Source: Physcia stellaris (taxonomy: Eukaryota; Ascomycota; Lecanoromycetes; Caliciales; Physciaceae). Taken from it: a stretch of 64,000 nucleotides of DNA. The notes beneath the pieces are model-generated. The model did not search any database and had not been told where the DNA came from. It saw only the letters and a program-made list of their open reading frames with translations. The position numbers and the translations under genes are program-made. How positions within the stretch are numbered: the stretch's first letter is position 1; each line of letters starts with the position of its first letter. The stretch lies in NCBI GenBank assembly GCA_018902385.1, contig JABSSW010000054.1, positions 248,001 through 312,000 of the forward strand, read 5' to 3'. Positions 1 to 12,800 of this stretch are shown piece after piece.

Positions 1-1604
1 ATAAGCAAACAGAAGTGGGCTGAGTATTTCGAAAAGAGACGCGTGGACGAAGCCGTCGAGATGAAGCGTCTGCAGGATAATTTCATCGATATCACTAGTC
101 ATGAGATGCGCAACCCCTTGAGCGCGATCCTCCAATGTGCCGATGAGATTGAGAGCTCGTTGAAGGAGTATGAACCTGAGAGTGATGATGATTCCTATCA
201 GGGTCTGGCCAAGCTACTGGACTCTGCGATCGACTCGGCACAAACCATCGCGTTATGTGCCTCACATCAGAAGCGTATTGTCGATGACATCCTGACTCTG
301 TCGAAGCTCGATTCAGCTTTATTGCTTGTCACCCCTTGTGACGTTAAGCCGGTCAATGTAGCTCAGAGAGCACTGAAGATGTTTGATGGAGAGGTGCAGA
401 CCGCTGATATCAACTTGCAACTCAAGATCGATGAGTCGATGAAGAGACTCCGGGTAGAATGGATAAGACTGGATCCCTCGCGTCTGCTGCAAGTCCTTAT
501 CAATCTCGTGACCAACTCTATCAAGTTTACCACCGGAAAAGAGAAGCGGATGATCACTGTCACGGTGGGGGCTTCCATGGACCGCCCAGGCAAAGAAGGG
601 CTGGACAATGTTTCGTTTTTCCCTACTAGATCAAAGAGAGCAGACCTGACAGAGAGTGAAGAGTGGGGAACCGGTGAGAAGGTTTACATCCATTTTGCAG
701 TCAAAGACACCGGACGAGGGCTTGACAAGGAAGAAACAAAACGACTATTCATGAGATTTTCACAAGCCAGCCCTAGAACCCATGTGCAATATGGTGGATC
801 TGGGCTGGGTTTGTTCATCTCGCGTGAATTAGTAGAATTACAAGGAGGAGAGATTGGTGTCTCCTCAGAAGCCGGCGTAGGGAGCACATTTGCTTTCTAT
901 GTTAAAGCAAGGAGAACGGCAGCACCGTCTGAAGAAGCTGAATCTTTCCATACTCCTGGATCCCGGAAGCAATCAACAGGGGCCAGTCAATTTTCTACCA
1001 CACTAAGACTGGCATCAAGAGCAAAAGCCACACCAGAACCGCCGGCCTCTACCACTGAGGATACTTTGAAGATCCTTCTGGTGGAGGACAATCTGATCAA
1101 CCAGAAAGTCCTTCACAAGCAACTTACAAACCTAGGCTGCATCGTTTATCTGGCAAATCATGGTCAAGAGTGCATTGATCAGCTAGAGAAATCTACCTAC
1201 TGGGCAAATCATGATCCAGATGCAATGGACGTGACAGTGGTCTTGATGGACCTTGAGATGCCAGTTATGGATGGACTGACATGCGCAGCTACGATTCGAC
1301 GGCTACAGAAAGAACGTCAGATAGTAAAACACGTGCCTATCATTGCTGTCACTGCCAACGCTCGAGACAAACAGATTGAGACGGCGTTGCGCTCAGGCAT
1401 GGTAAGTCCATGTTTTCATGTTGACATCTAGTTACTTGAGAAGTACTTACCTTTTCTCTTTTCCAGGACGACATAATCGCGAAACCATTTCGTGTCGCAG
1501 ACTTGATACGCAAGATCGAGGATCTGTCCCGAAAACTCAATACCAACCCTCGGATGGCATCAACATCACGCCCTCCTACGACTCCCTCATCCAGTTCTTC
1601 CTGA
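1..1604 (+). CDS. Hybrid histidine kinase / response regulator, 3' part (5' end outside window)
   Basis: The reading frame is open from base 1, so the sensor part lies upstream. A charged helix leads into a HisKA box with the phospho-accepting histidine in SHEMRNPL (about residue 34 of the visible part). A HATPase domain follows, with N-box LVTNSIKFT, G1 box DTGRGL and G2 box GGSGLGLFISREL. A variable linker leads to a receiver domain with the LLVEDN acid pocket, phospho-acceptor Asp in VLMDLEMPVMDG, and Thr in AVTAN. A 65-bp intron (1402-1466, GTAAGT..CAG) splits the receiver just before its conserved lysine (AKPF), and the stop is at 1602-1604. The protein autophosphorylates on His and relays to its own Asp, then normally to an Hpt protein and on to the HOG or Skn7 branch. 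Only the sensor class is unknown, because the input domain is missing from the window. Confidence 0.93.
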
Positions 1605-2444
1605 GTCTTTCCGTTTATACAGCGGGCGTTTATCGGCAGGTCCATGCATTTGCATGACTTTGTAATGCACAGCGAGATCCGCTGAACCATTAGCTTCAGC
1701 CTGGAGCTACAGCAACTTTCAGCATCATTGTAGGTTTTGCGTTTGCCCAGCAATCACCTCCAGCGAGTAATCAATGTCCTAATGAGCGATGTCAGCGAGT
1801 CGCTAAAGAAAAAAGCATGGGTATTTTGGGATTTTGGCGGACAATTCACTTCTCGAGCGGTCTTGCGTTTTCAGGCTTCCAGCAACGTTTACTCAAGTTC
1901 ATCAGCGAGCGTTCTGCATTTTATCTGCCTCTTCTTTCTTTTACTTTATGCTCTAGGATTTCTGGCTATCATGTCGGATTAGTTGGCAACGCGGGCCCGA
2001 GGAACAATAACAGTATGCTTACGAGTTTGAAGTAGGTGTGCAGAATTGTTTCCAAACAGCGCGTTGTACTTATGCTTCTTGGAGCTTGTACAATACTTAC
2101 GTTTTAATTAATTCAATGCTGCTGCAGAGGGTTTGAGCTTGCTTATGAGGGGTGCTTCAGGTGTGATGTCTTGGTCTGCTGTTTAATTTTGTGTCTCCAA
2201 TCCTTGAACGAAAAATTGCATACTAGTACATGTCGAGCGGCTCCACATCGCTCTCTGCGTGAAAGCAGTACCTAATTGAGTAGTCCTTGGTTGCAATTGA
2301 CGAGTCCTATCACTTGGAGAGAGCGAGCGGTGAGTAAAATCCGACGGCTGTCGGTTTTCTGCTCTCCAGCGAGGGGTGGTCGATTGTATGCCTACTACTT
2401 ACTAGCTTTGCTCGACGATTATACGCGTAGCAAGAGGTACATGC
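1605..2444. other. Intergenic, between convergent 3' ends
   Basis: About 840 bp lie between the 3' ends of the histidine kinase and the oppositely oriented oxygenase. I see no protein-like frame with codon bias and no tRNA. The stretch should hold the two 3' UTRs and terminators. Nothing else can be supported. Confidence 0.6.
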
Positions 2445-3934
2445 TCAATGGACCTGGACCGTAGCTCCGTGCCCACCAGCACCCAAGCTCGCTTTCTCAT
2501 CCCGACCTCCTTCCCTGCGACCCCGTTCCACCGTCCCATCATCCAGCTCGCCCCTCTCCTTCCTCTCCGCAGCCTCGCGCTGCTCCCGCCTGATCCCCTC
2601 CAAAAGCTCGGGATACCACCGCTCTCCCACATCCGGATGACTCCTGACACGGTTCGCCAAGGTCGCCTCGCCCAAATGGCCCCAGCGGCCCTTCCGGAAC
2701 GTAAACTCGACATCATCCCTCCACAGCCCGCCCCTCTTCGCCACCACCTCGTCCCGCATCCTCAGCACCTCGGCGGGGATCTCCACGGCCTCGAACGTGC
2801 TATCGTAGCTCACGCCCTGGAAGAAGGGAACACTGTACCGCGGCCCCGCGCCCGCGGACGGCGAGAGCACGCGGTGGGTCGTGGATTTGCAGACGCCGTG
2901 CGTGAGCGCCTCGAGGCCCTGCCCGATCGCGACCACGAGCGTGCCCGGCAGCGGCGGGACGTCGATCCAGTCCCCCGCGAGGTTCTGCGCTTGGAGCCCC
3001 GCGTGCGGGGACGCTTGCAGGAGGTACGAGGTTAGCATGCTGTCTTTGTGCGGACCGACGCCTTGGCGCTTGGCGCGGCCGTCGGCGTCCAGGGTCGAGG
3101 TGTCGGGGTATTTGACGATTTTGAGCTTGTGTTGCTGGTCCGGGTCGAAGAAGCGGTTGAAGGCGGTTGGCGGGAGGGAGAGCGATTCGGCGATTAGGGA
3201 GGTGAATGTTGTGGATAGGGTGGACATGCGGGAGATGTAGGTTTCGTAGGTGGGGCGGAAGAGGGGGAGGTAAGTTGGGGACGGCCATTGGTTGGGCGCG
3301 AGCAGGTTGTGGTATAAGGGCGCGGATGGGGAGGGGAGGGGGTGTGGTGTGGAGAGGTCGATTTGTTCGCGGTGGTCGCGGGCGTGGGCGGTCGTTTCTG
3401 CGCCGAGGATGTTGTATCCTGTTCCCTTTTAGTCATCTATGTTTTCATCTGTAACGCAGAGCTCGGGGAAATAGGGTTGGACCTGGCTGCGCTTGAAAGC
3501 CAGTCCAAAGTCACCAGGGTGGTTGCTTGATGAGGGACACAGTGCTATATTTAAGATGATAAAGATGAGATTTTGGAACGGTCTGATTGCACTACATCTG
3601 TAGAGGTCCGCAGTCTGGTACGGAGAATCCCTCGTCGAGCCAGGAGCCAAAGAGTAACAGTAAAAAAAATCATGAAGATGAAGATCAAGGACGTACCAAG
3701 GAAGCTAGGTACATTGCTCATTCGAATTTTCAGCTTCTCCTCTTGCGGCAGATCAAAGAACGCTTTGCCCTGAGCGATGACATCTTGTATCAAGCTGTCC
3801 TCGATACCTATATTCTTGATATAGAGAAACCCGACAGTGAGAAGAGCATCACGAAGAGAGGACAGGAAGTTTGGCTTCGTCTTGGGATCCCGAGCAAGAG
3901 CAAGGTCAAGGACAGGGACAGACTCGAAAGACAT
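2445..3934 (-). CDS. 2-oxoglutarate/Fe(II)-dependent dioxygenase (isopenicillin N synthase-like)
   Basis: Two exons on the minus strand: 3934-3697, a 277-bp intron (3696-3419, GTACGT..CAG), then 3418-2445, giving about 403 residues. The N-terminal DIOX_N part (VPVLDLAL, KAFFDLPQEEK) is followed by the double-stranded beta-helix domain with Fe ligands His203 and Asp205 (GPHKD) and His261 (THRVL). The 2OG-binding Arg lies in RYSVPFF, completing the HxD..H..RxS pattern. The joined sequence across the intron (SFLG-YNILGAETT) matches the usual family order, which supports the splice. The C-terminus is long, charged and Arg/Glu-rich, beyond the catalytic core. Members hydroxylate, desaturate or cyclise small molecules, but the substrate cannot be told here. 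The neighbours give no pathway context. The intron is longer than others in the window, so an alternative splice is possible. Confidence 0.87.
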
Positions 3935-4394
3935 TTTAATAGTCCAATAATGACTGGAGACAAAGAGACTCGGACACGAAAGTGAACGACTAGGATAGCA
4001 GATTGAGAAAGAACAGAGACGCAATATGCAGCTATCATAACGTGATGCAATGCGGGGTGTCTTTCCGGTACCCCACATGATGGCGGATCGCAGGAAGCAG
4101 CTCCAGATAGCTTACCACCATGCTTCTCTTCCAATGAATGTCTTTTGCCTGGCCTTTCCCACCGCTGTACTGTTGACCAGCAATCTGGAAAGGTCCATTG
4201 CTTCTCACTGGCCGTCGACGAGCTGCGCGATACTGTAATCATCCATTCATGACCCATATTGAATACTTCTCATCCTGATCATCCACCTCATGCGACCCCA
4301 GAAGTCTATTAAGAGCCTTGATCGTGATCCTGAGTGGCCGAAGAAGCGGAGATACCTGTCAGGGCTGTAATAGAAGGAAGAATGACGACCATTC
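3935..4394. promoter_or_regulatory. Upstream region of the oxygenase gene / 3' flank of acyl-CoA dehydrogenase
   Basis: About 460 bp between two minus-strand genes. It must hold the promoter and leader of the oxygenase and the 3' UTR of the acyl-CoA dehydrogenase. Short frames here lack any protein similarity I recognise, and no specific operator can be named. Confidence 0.45.
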
Positions 4395-5806
4395 CTATCT
4401 CGTGTATTCCTTCTGCAATAACTTGGCTATAGTCTGCAGTTGAATGTTGCTTGTGCCTTCATAGATTGCTCCGATCTTACTGTCTCGGAACATCTTCTCG
4501 GCAATACCCTCTCTTACGAAGCCCATACCCCCCATCCACTCGATAGCTTGGCCACTGACTCTGCCAGCCACTTGCGAGGCATACAGCTTCGCCATAGCTG
4601 CGTCGCGTACGAAATCTTCCCCAGCTTCCTTTTTCCGAGCAGCATTGTAAACAAGCGCTCGGGCCGCGCAGATCTCTGTATACGCTTGAGCAAGCTGGTG
4701 TTGCATGCCTTGGAATTCGCCAACCAGCTGTCCGAACTGCTTGCGGTCCTTCCAAACGTATCTACTCAACTTTAGCAAGGGGAAGTATGCGCAGCATTGA
4801 AAGAGGCACTTACGCCGCGGCGTTCTCCCACGCTCCAAGGGCAAGGCCGGTCATTTGCGCTGCAATACCAATTCTGCCCTCATTCAAGAGGCCGATAGCG
4901 TATTTGTAGCCTTGACCCTCTTCACCCAGTAGTTGATCTTTCGGTATTTCTACGTCATCAAAATTAACCACACATGTACTGCTTGCTCTTATGCCTAGCT
5001 TTTTCTCCTTTTTGGCTATTGAGAATCCTTTTGCAGATTTCTCGACGACAAATGCTGTTATACCCTTGTAGCCTTTACTTGGATCCAGATTCGCGAAAAC
5101 TATGAAAAAGTTCGCCTCCATAGAATTCGTAATCCACATCTTGGAGCCGTTAATCCGGTAGCCATCCGCGGTTTTCTCGGCTTTCGTCCTTAAGGCGAAT
5201 GCATCAGATCCAGATGCTGGCTCAGAAAGACAGAATGAACCCACGGTTTCCGTAGCTAAACGGGGCAGCCATTTTCGCTTGGACTCGGCAGTGCCGTACT
5301 TTAATATTGCTGTGTTCACCAACGTGTTGTGTACGTCAACTAAAACGCTGACACTGGGGTCTACTCTTGCGAGCTCTTCTATACCCACAATTCCAGCCGT
5401 GAAGTTCATGCCGGCTCCTCCGTATTCTTCTGGTATCTCAATCCCCATGAGACCTTGTTCGAATAACTGCTCCACAAGTGCTGGGTCCATCTGCTCGGCT
5501 TCATCCATCTCACGTACTCTCGGTAACACAGCCTCTCGAGCGAATTTTGATACAGATTCGGCCATCATCATCTCGGTTTCGGACATGTGAGAAATAGGTG
5601 TGGGCGGAATGGTGGATAAATCAGTCGTGTTGTCTTGACGTCGGCGTGCCGTACTAGACATAGGTCGAAGGCTATCGTTGAATTCAGCATGACAAATTGA
5701 AAACTAGAGGTCCGACTCACCCTTTCGTTGGCCTTGAGATAGGCCGGCACTGGCGAGCAGAAGCTACGCGAGCAAAGGTGCGCGTGCACCTCATGATGGA
5801 AGCCAT
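4395..5806 (-). CDS. Mitochondrial acyl-CoA dehydrogenase (short/branched-chain type)
   Basis: Three exons: 5806-5721, 5671-4814 and 4761-4395, with introns of 49 and 52 bp, giving 436 residues. The first exon starts MASIMRCTRTFARVASAR, an Arg/Ser/Ala-rich, acid-free presequence typical of mitochondrial import. The ACAD N-terminal, middle (SEPASGSDAFAL, KMWITN) and C-terminal domains follow in order. The catalytic base is Glu416 in IYEGTSNIQ, the position used by short- and branched-chain enzymes. Length and motifs match ACADSB/SBCAD-like flavoproteins, which oxidise 2-methylbutyryl-CoA or short acyl-CoAs and pass electrons to ETF. The role is therefore probably isoleucine or short fatty acid breakdown in the mitochondrial matrix. 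Substrate choice is inferred from family resemblance. Every exon junction keeps the frame, so the gene looks intact. Confidence 0.94.
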
Positions 5807-6392
5807 AGTTGTGCAACTTTTAAGACATCGCTGGATATGACACGTGTGTTATACAAGGTTCAAGCTCAAGCGAATCCGGCGGTCAAGCTTAAGGTCGATG
5901 TCGCCTCAATGATCAAGGGGCACTCGAGGTAGTAGAGAACATAAGTTGTAACTGAAGTCTTTCCCTGTCAAGCCAGTATACAGCCTCGGTAGCCGGCTAG
6001 CGGCCCGGCCTGTACATCACATTTTGGCACGTGCTACCCCTCTCAAGATGATGACAGAGGATCGACCGAAGTGAATAATAATGTGACGGACGAGACACCA
6101 CCATTGAAAATTATGCTGGCTCGGCTGGTCGAAATCAACGTGTTTGATTACGGCTAAGCTGCTTTATTAGCCACATCTTGGCACTTGGCGCCCAATATGA
6201 TGCCAACCGCGCTTTCCACTTCGAAAGAGCCATTCACCTTCCATTTTCGAATGAATAACCTCCCCTCTCCAATTCAGATACCTTCAACTCATATTCTCCA
6301 GCCTCTCAATCACGTCTGACAACCGAAACTTCATTTGAACCAGACACACGAAAAATTGCTAGGCATAAAGACCCCGCGTTGCCCCACTTAGG
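5807..6392. promoter_or_regulatory. Shared divergent promoter region
   Basis: About 585 bp separate the start codons of the leftward acyl-CoA dehydrogenase and the rightward senescence-domain gene, so both promoters must lie here. A C/T-rich stretch at about 6225-6340 precedes the rightward start, as is common in mould leaders. No defined factor site can be assigned with confidence. Confidence 0.5.
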
Positions 6393-8112
6393 ATGTCCGC
6401 TGGACACAATGACCCGAGGATCTTGTATAGTATAGCGAATATCAAAGCATACCACATCCAAAATGGCGAGGAATCACCAATTAGCCCTTCAGGCCCGCAG
6501 ACCCTTTCCCTATTGATGGTGCCCACCTCTTCGCCTTTTGCCGATCTTTCCAATACTGAGCCGCAAAGCGCAGCACCTGAGGAAGACTTTTACCTTCATC
6601 TACATCTGCCGCCAGAAGTAGATCTTGCCCTTCCTGCTACAACCCAGATATATCACCAACCGCCGCAAAGCTACCTTATTCCACGGTGGGATCTAGGGCC
6701 AGACAGCGGTGCCTTCATCCGTCTCGAATTCCCTAAAATCGGCACTGGCCCAGATAGGGTCACTCAGGAAGATGTTGACACTTTTGAAACTATCCTCGCG
6801 CAATGCACGGCTTTCTTGGAACGTGCGCCGGTACCTGGACATAAAGGACAGAGCTCGTACAATCCGGCTGATTTTGCCCCTGGAGAGGGATACATTGGTC
6901 ACGGCATTGCTGGATCGAAACCCGGGCATATCGTCCTTGTGGATGAGGAGAACGGTAGCGTTGTTGGTGAATTGAGTGAGGGGTTCAATGTAGTCGAAGG
7001 GAAGGGGGTGACGGCAGGATCGAAAGGTATGTCTTGCTTGAATTGATGTTTGTCGTACCAACTTAACTTTTCAAGCTCCTGTTGAGATTCAATTGCCTCA
7101 GGAGGGCGAAGGCAACCAGATCAACGTGACGAATGCCTCGGAAGAGTACCTTAAGATGTCCAGACATCCCGCATACAAGGATTCCAATTTGGTACAACAC
7201 GCAGCGACCGCATCCCGCTTTATCGTTACAACGTCCGGGTACCTATCAAACGCAATGACTTCGGGGGCTCAGAATTTCACGACCAAGACCAAGCCAAATC
7301 CTAAGCCCATGACCTTCTCTCCAACAGCACAAGCCAGGGTCCGAAAGCTTAACAGCGTCACCCAAGGAGCCGTCAATTTATCTGCTAAAACTGTAGGGCA
7401 AGTAACAAGACATGCGCAGAATATTGGCGCGACGATGGCACGCCGAGGTGATCCGAAAAAGAAGGGCCTGGAGAAGGATAATTACAAACCAGGTCTTCTG
7501 AATAAATCAATGATGGCTTTTTCCACTGTGGCTGATGGCATTGACTATGCTTCTCGTAGTCTCCTACAGTCTGGCTCAAGCGCAGCCACAACCATGGTCG
7601 GTCACAGGTATGGTGAGGATGCGAGGGACGTCGCCGGAAGTGTCGCTGGCGGTGTCAAGAACGTTGGCCTGGTATATGTCGATGCGGCTGGAGTGAGCCG
7701 TAGAGCCATCATTAAAAGCGTGGCAAAGGTAAGTCATAGTGGAAGGATAGAAGCGTATACGTAAGGCTCACAACAATTTTCAGGGTATGGTAATCGGAAA
7801 AGCACCGGGCGGAGGGAACTTGGTCGTGGGCGACGGCAATGGAGGCGTGGTTCCGCCAGAAGCCTTTTCGGACCCCAAAGCTGGTGTCAGTAATCAGAAA
7901 TTATCGGGAATGGGTGAGCCAGCCGTTCAAGAGGTTGGTTTCGGCAGGGCTGCTCGTATGTATTTTCCTATTATCTGAGTGATCGCCAGGTAGTGAAAAG
8001 GCTAATTCGATCCTTGATAGCGGCGCCAACGTTTGGGAGTGGGTTGGGTGAGCCCATCGGCGGTCAAGGCGTCTACGGTCCTTCTGGCCAGGATCCTTCC
8101 GGTAAGCATTGA
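6393..8112 (+). CDS. Senescence/spartin-domain protein
   Basis: Four exons: 6393-7026, 7076-7728, 7784-7955 and 8021-8112, with introns of 49, 55 and 65 bp, about 516 residues. The N-terminal third carries the globular part seen in fungal relatives (ending in FIRLEFPKIG). The middle holds the senescence/spartin-associated domain, with long glycine/alanine-rich helical segments such as FIVTTSGYLSNAM, GYLSNAMTSG and DVAGSVAGGVKNVGLVY. The C-terminus is Gly/Pro-rich. Spartin-type proteins act at lipid droplets and in membrane or lipid trafficking, and a like role here is inferred. The end is ambiguous. Translation stops at 8110-8112, but GTAAGC at 8102 could be a donor joined to 8177, giving a different short tail that stops at 8200-8202. 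The start ATG at 6393 is the first in frame. Confidence 0.85.
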
Positions 8113-9876
8113 TGAAAAGAAAGGACATAGGTCGGAGGATCAAAAACTCGGGATTAGTGAATAGGTCATTTCTTAGCACAGAGCATGAAATCTCCTAAAT
8201 AACTACTCCCTTCGACATGCACGTATGAACATCCAGTTGATCACGTGTTCGATTGCAAATATCTCATTTCAGAGAAGTGCAGTTTACGAGTACGCACACC
8301 CTTGAAAGCTTCCCAGAAAACGTCGAGTCCGTGCTGACCCATGGTGAAGTTGAGATAAACCTGAAACTTGACGCGGACGCGCCTCCTGAATGGGCTTGTA
8401 GCTGGGAAGTCTCGCTCAGCTGAAACCGGGTAGAAGCATGCACAATGGGACGATGACGAACGACCTTGATGTCTTAGTACGGACTCGTATCAATTGAATG
8501 ATTCGGTAACTCGAATAATTACGAGTGTCGATGCACAGATTGGGAAAGGCCAACGACACGGAATGAGCTTCCTTACCAGGACAGCTTTCCCTCAATCTAC
8601 TGGAGTACCATTGACGGATTGAGGGGACTTCTTCTTCATAGCTCCCTCGTGAGGGCGTAGACTCGTAGTGCTGTGACGGTTGAATGACGCTTCTTATTTC
8701 GCTTATGATAGTTCCAGAAGCGAAAGACGTGCAGGAATGACATGCAGGCGTGGATGAAACACGAACTTGCCCATGGAGTAGTCAGGTACGAAGATCCGAG
8801 TAAAGCTTATGTAGTTATAGGCGCCTGATGCAACGGAAGGAAGCAGGAGCTAGTAGTTTCAGGGCAGGCAGAGATACAGCAAGTGAGATGTTGCCGTTGA
8901 GCTGTGAAGGCTCCGTGGTTCGACTGTTAGACAAGAGGTCAGATTGATGTCGGCCGATGCTTGCTTTGTGTAGCGACCTTAGTACTACCGTCTTATTCAT
9001 GTTGAGGAGCGATGGGGGTTGAGTGTGGTTCTTCTTGTTCATCTGGGTCGTAGTAGCTCTTGCATGTGATTGGATACTCGCGACGTCCCTGCCTTGCTGG
9101 GAAATTAGACGATTTTTGACATCGAAACGCCCCAGAACAACACACCTAAACCATCAACCATCCCCACTACTCCCCTCCACTCAGCCCATTCCACGCCGCT
9201 TCTCGACCTCTCCCCAACGACGTCAATTTTTACGACTGACTGCTCGCCCGTATTGTCGCCCCCCCGATCATTCCTTTCTCGACTCTCCTTCACACGAGTT
9301 CTTGTGCTTGCCTGCAAAGCTACCTTGTTGCCATTGAAAGGAGGCACTGTTTCGTTCTTTGGCCAGCTGTTATGAAGGGATTATGATTTGAATTAATTGT
9401 ACGGTTAGTTCCATGGCTGCGTCCTGAGCATGTTCCATGTTCCATGATCTGATGTCCACTGCATTGCAGCTTAAGCCCAGCTCTTCCCGGTACCACCTGC
9501 ATCCAGAAGCACGCCTGTAATCTATTCGTCCTCCTCCGCATCCCCACCTCTGCCATCCTGTGGCTTCAACGCTCTCCTCTTCTTTGGCCTGATCTCACCA
9601 GTCTGCTCTGTTCACCACCTAGCTTCATCACGCGGCTGTGATTCTACTAGCATCACAATGATCTAGGCTCCTGGCGCCTTCAAGACGGAGCGACGCTTTC
9701 CATCCACCCAGGGCATTTCCCGTCTGTCATGAGCTTCTAGGCGCGTCCTCACCAGCGATCAAGCCGGTGCATCTCTGGTCTGCGCAGTTAACTCGTTGCT
9801 GTTTATCTGGGCTTGGGGCTAGTGCCGTCGAGACGAGGAGAGAGCAATTGAAGTGCGTGAGATAGACATCGTCAAA
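8113..9876. other. Long intergenic region and probable 5' leader of the kinase gene
   Basis: About 1.76 kb with no convincing coding frame. From about 9130 to 9330 the + strand is strongly C/T-rich, as in mould promoters and leaders. Long leaders are common for fungal kinase genes, so the right half is probably promoter plus 5' UTR. I see no tRNA and no repeat. Confidence 0.5.
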
Positions 9877-12800
9877 ATGCAAGTCGCTCCCCAACAGACC
9901 CAAGCATCAGTTGCATCATCGGCATATGCCACGGATTCACCCTCAGCGTCGCGGCGGCAATATTCACAGCAGTCACCACTGCCGGCAGATAGCACCCCAA
10001 GCTCGTCAAGCACTCGAAAACCAGCTTCACCTCACTCATCTCGCCGTCCTTCGAAAAGACCGAGTAATAACACGAACCAAGATGCCTCGCCCCAGATTCA
10101 GTACCAATCCCCTGCAGCATACACAGCGGCATCTGCTTCTATCCTGGGCCAGGATATGCCCACCACAACACGCGGGTCTCCAATTGTGTCTGCGATCACT
10201 GCTCCAACGACGCATCAGCCATCTAGGAGAGAGCAGCGCGCTCAACAAGATGTCTCTGGCGGACCACCTATACAACCACCACCGAGAACATCTTCTAATC
10301 AAAGACCACAGAACTACCCACTACCTTCTAATGCCCCTCTAACGGACAGAACCACTTCGACTCGCTATACGAACCAGCCTGCTGATGACCGACCACCACC
10401 CTCTTCGCGGCCGGCTCAGCAGGGCAGTATTCGAACGGTCAATGATCAAGACAAACGTCATGCTGGCGATGCTTTCTTATCGAATGAGCCGGAGCCTACG
10501 AATGAAGCAACTACTGCAGCGGCGGCAGCAGCTCGATCTAGACGAAAAGCACCGACATCGCCTGACATGCCTCAAAGAAGCCGCAGCCATCGAGAGACTG
10601 GAGCTCAGCAGTCGTCTGCTACAGTGCAGACTCGGTCCGTTGGTAATGTAGGCGTTACAACTCCACCAGCAAAGCCTGCCAACAGGGAAAGCGAGATTAT
10701 AAACAGAGTTGTCGTGACAGACCCTCAAATCGATATCGCTCGCGAGCAAGAGCGCCAGGCGGAAGCCGTAGCAGCTTCAGATACCGCTGGAAATACGAGC
10801 GTGGATAACAGTATTGTAGGCTCTGCCCAACGTCGACAGGATCATTCTGCCAGCGCAGCCCGCAGAAAAGAGACGAAGTTCGGGGAATATATGCTTGGAC
10901 AGACCTTAGGAGAAGGGGAGTTCGGCAAGGTGAAGCTTGGGTGGAAGAAAGATGGTAGTGTCCAGGTAGCCATTAAACTCATTCGTCTAGAAGCTTTGGG
11001 TGCAAATCCCAGCCGACTACCGAAGATCCACCGCGAGATCAACATCCTACGAGAACTCTCACATCCCAATATCGTACGTTTGCATGAGATGGTTGAAACC
11101 AAAGCTGTCATTGGCATTATCCTCGAATATGCTTCCGGAGGAGAATTGTTCGACTACATCCTTAATCAACGCTATCTCAAAGACCACTCAGCCAGGAGAC
11201 TATTCGCACAACTGGTCTCAGGAGTGGGTTATCTGCATAAAAAGGGAATTGTTCATCGAGATCTCAAACTTGAAAACCTACTGCTTGATCGCAACCGCAA
11301 TATCATTATCACGGATTTCGGATTCGCGAACACCTTCGATCCTCGAGATGAGATCAGCGAAGAGATAGAGTACAATCTGGCCAATCGGGACTACGTGAAG
11401 CAGATGGGCCTTGACAAAATTCAAAATGGGACGAGAAAGGGTGATTTGATGCAAACAAGCTGCGGAAGCCCCTGCTACGCAGCGCCAGAGCTTGTTGTTA
11501 CCGATTCTCTGTATACCGGAAGGAAAGTTGATGTCTGGAGTTGTGGCGTCATTTTGGTGAGGTCTTGAGACCCTTCATGCCACTGATATGGTTGCTAATG
11601 AGGATTCCTTTGTAGTACGCTATGCTAGCGGGATACTTACCATTCGACGATGATCCTGCGAATCCAGAAGGCGACAACATTAATCTATTGTATAAATATA
11701 TTGTATCAACACCGCTCACTTTTCCAGAGTATGTCACGCCACACGCTCGAGATTTGCTTCGCCGAATTTTAGTGCCCGACCCTAGGAAACGAGCAGATCT
11801 GTTCGAGGTTGCGAGGCATAGTTGGTTAAGTGACTATGCTCATGTGGTATCACACGTGACAAGCAGTACCACCACTGTCGGAGAAATCGCCAATACTACG
11901 GTAACAGCAGGTATGTTCTTCTTTCCCAGTATACTCATCCCGATAAGAGTTCTGGGGGTGTCTACAACATTATTCCGTTTAATCCTTTCAGAAGCCTTGG
12001 CGCTAACCGTCATTGTAGATCAACAAGATGCGCCTTTGCTTGCTCGCAGTGCTTCCGTCAGAGAGCCCGCCAAGACAAATCCTGCTAACATTTCTCCTGT
12101 TGGGGGCCTTAGCCATCAAGGCAAGATTGATCCCGATGTCTCAGCTGAAAAGACAAAGGCAGCACGTGATCCAAAGCGGAGGACAGTGCAAGTCGAGTAC
12201 GTAGCGCCTCAATCGCAGACCACCAGGGGTGAAGTCTCTCCTCCTACAGCCTCGCCAACCGCATCGGCTACTATTCCAGTCAGCAGTGCAGGTCCATCAA
12301 AGTCTCGCGTACGAGGCACGACTGAAGCCCCCAGTTCTAGCCCATGGCAACCAAGTACAGTTGCAACCTCTAGCAAAGCCTTACCTCAAGACCCCCTCAT
12401 AGCTGGAAACACCAGACACGATCGAGCTTACTACTCACAGCAAGACCCGGCAAAATCGCGGCAAAGGCCAGGTGATACTCAGCAATCAATGGCACCGCCG
12501 GCAAGGCCACCTAAAGAGCTTCCACGCTCAGTATCTGACTCTACCAGCGCATTTGCGCCTTTGCCTGGGCCGACAACGGGAAGACCAGCGACCAGTGGTT
12601 CAATGGCCAGTGGTGCAGGCCGTCTGCCGTCCCGCGGCAACTCATATAGTCAACCACTTGCTCCAACTGTCGCTGCTACCAATGCTCAAGCGCGGCTTTC
12701 GCAGCCTAACAAAAGTGGCAAGCAGTATCATATCTCTAATCCCATCCCTCAGGCAGAACCGTACTATTCCGAGCAATCGATTGGTAGACCAAGTACTCAA

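Noticed and set aside
2448-3240. Plus-strand frames overlapping the oxygenase gene
   Set aside because: They are Arg/Pro-rich shadows of a GC-rich coding region. The minus-strand frame has all catalytic residues.
9023-9337. 104-codon frame rich in Pro, Ser and Arg
   Set aside because: It lies in a C/T-rich leader-like stretch and has no domain. It looks like 5' UTR or promoter of the kinase.
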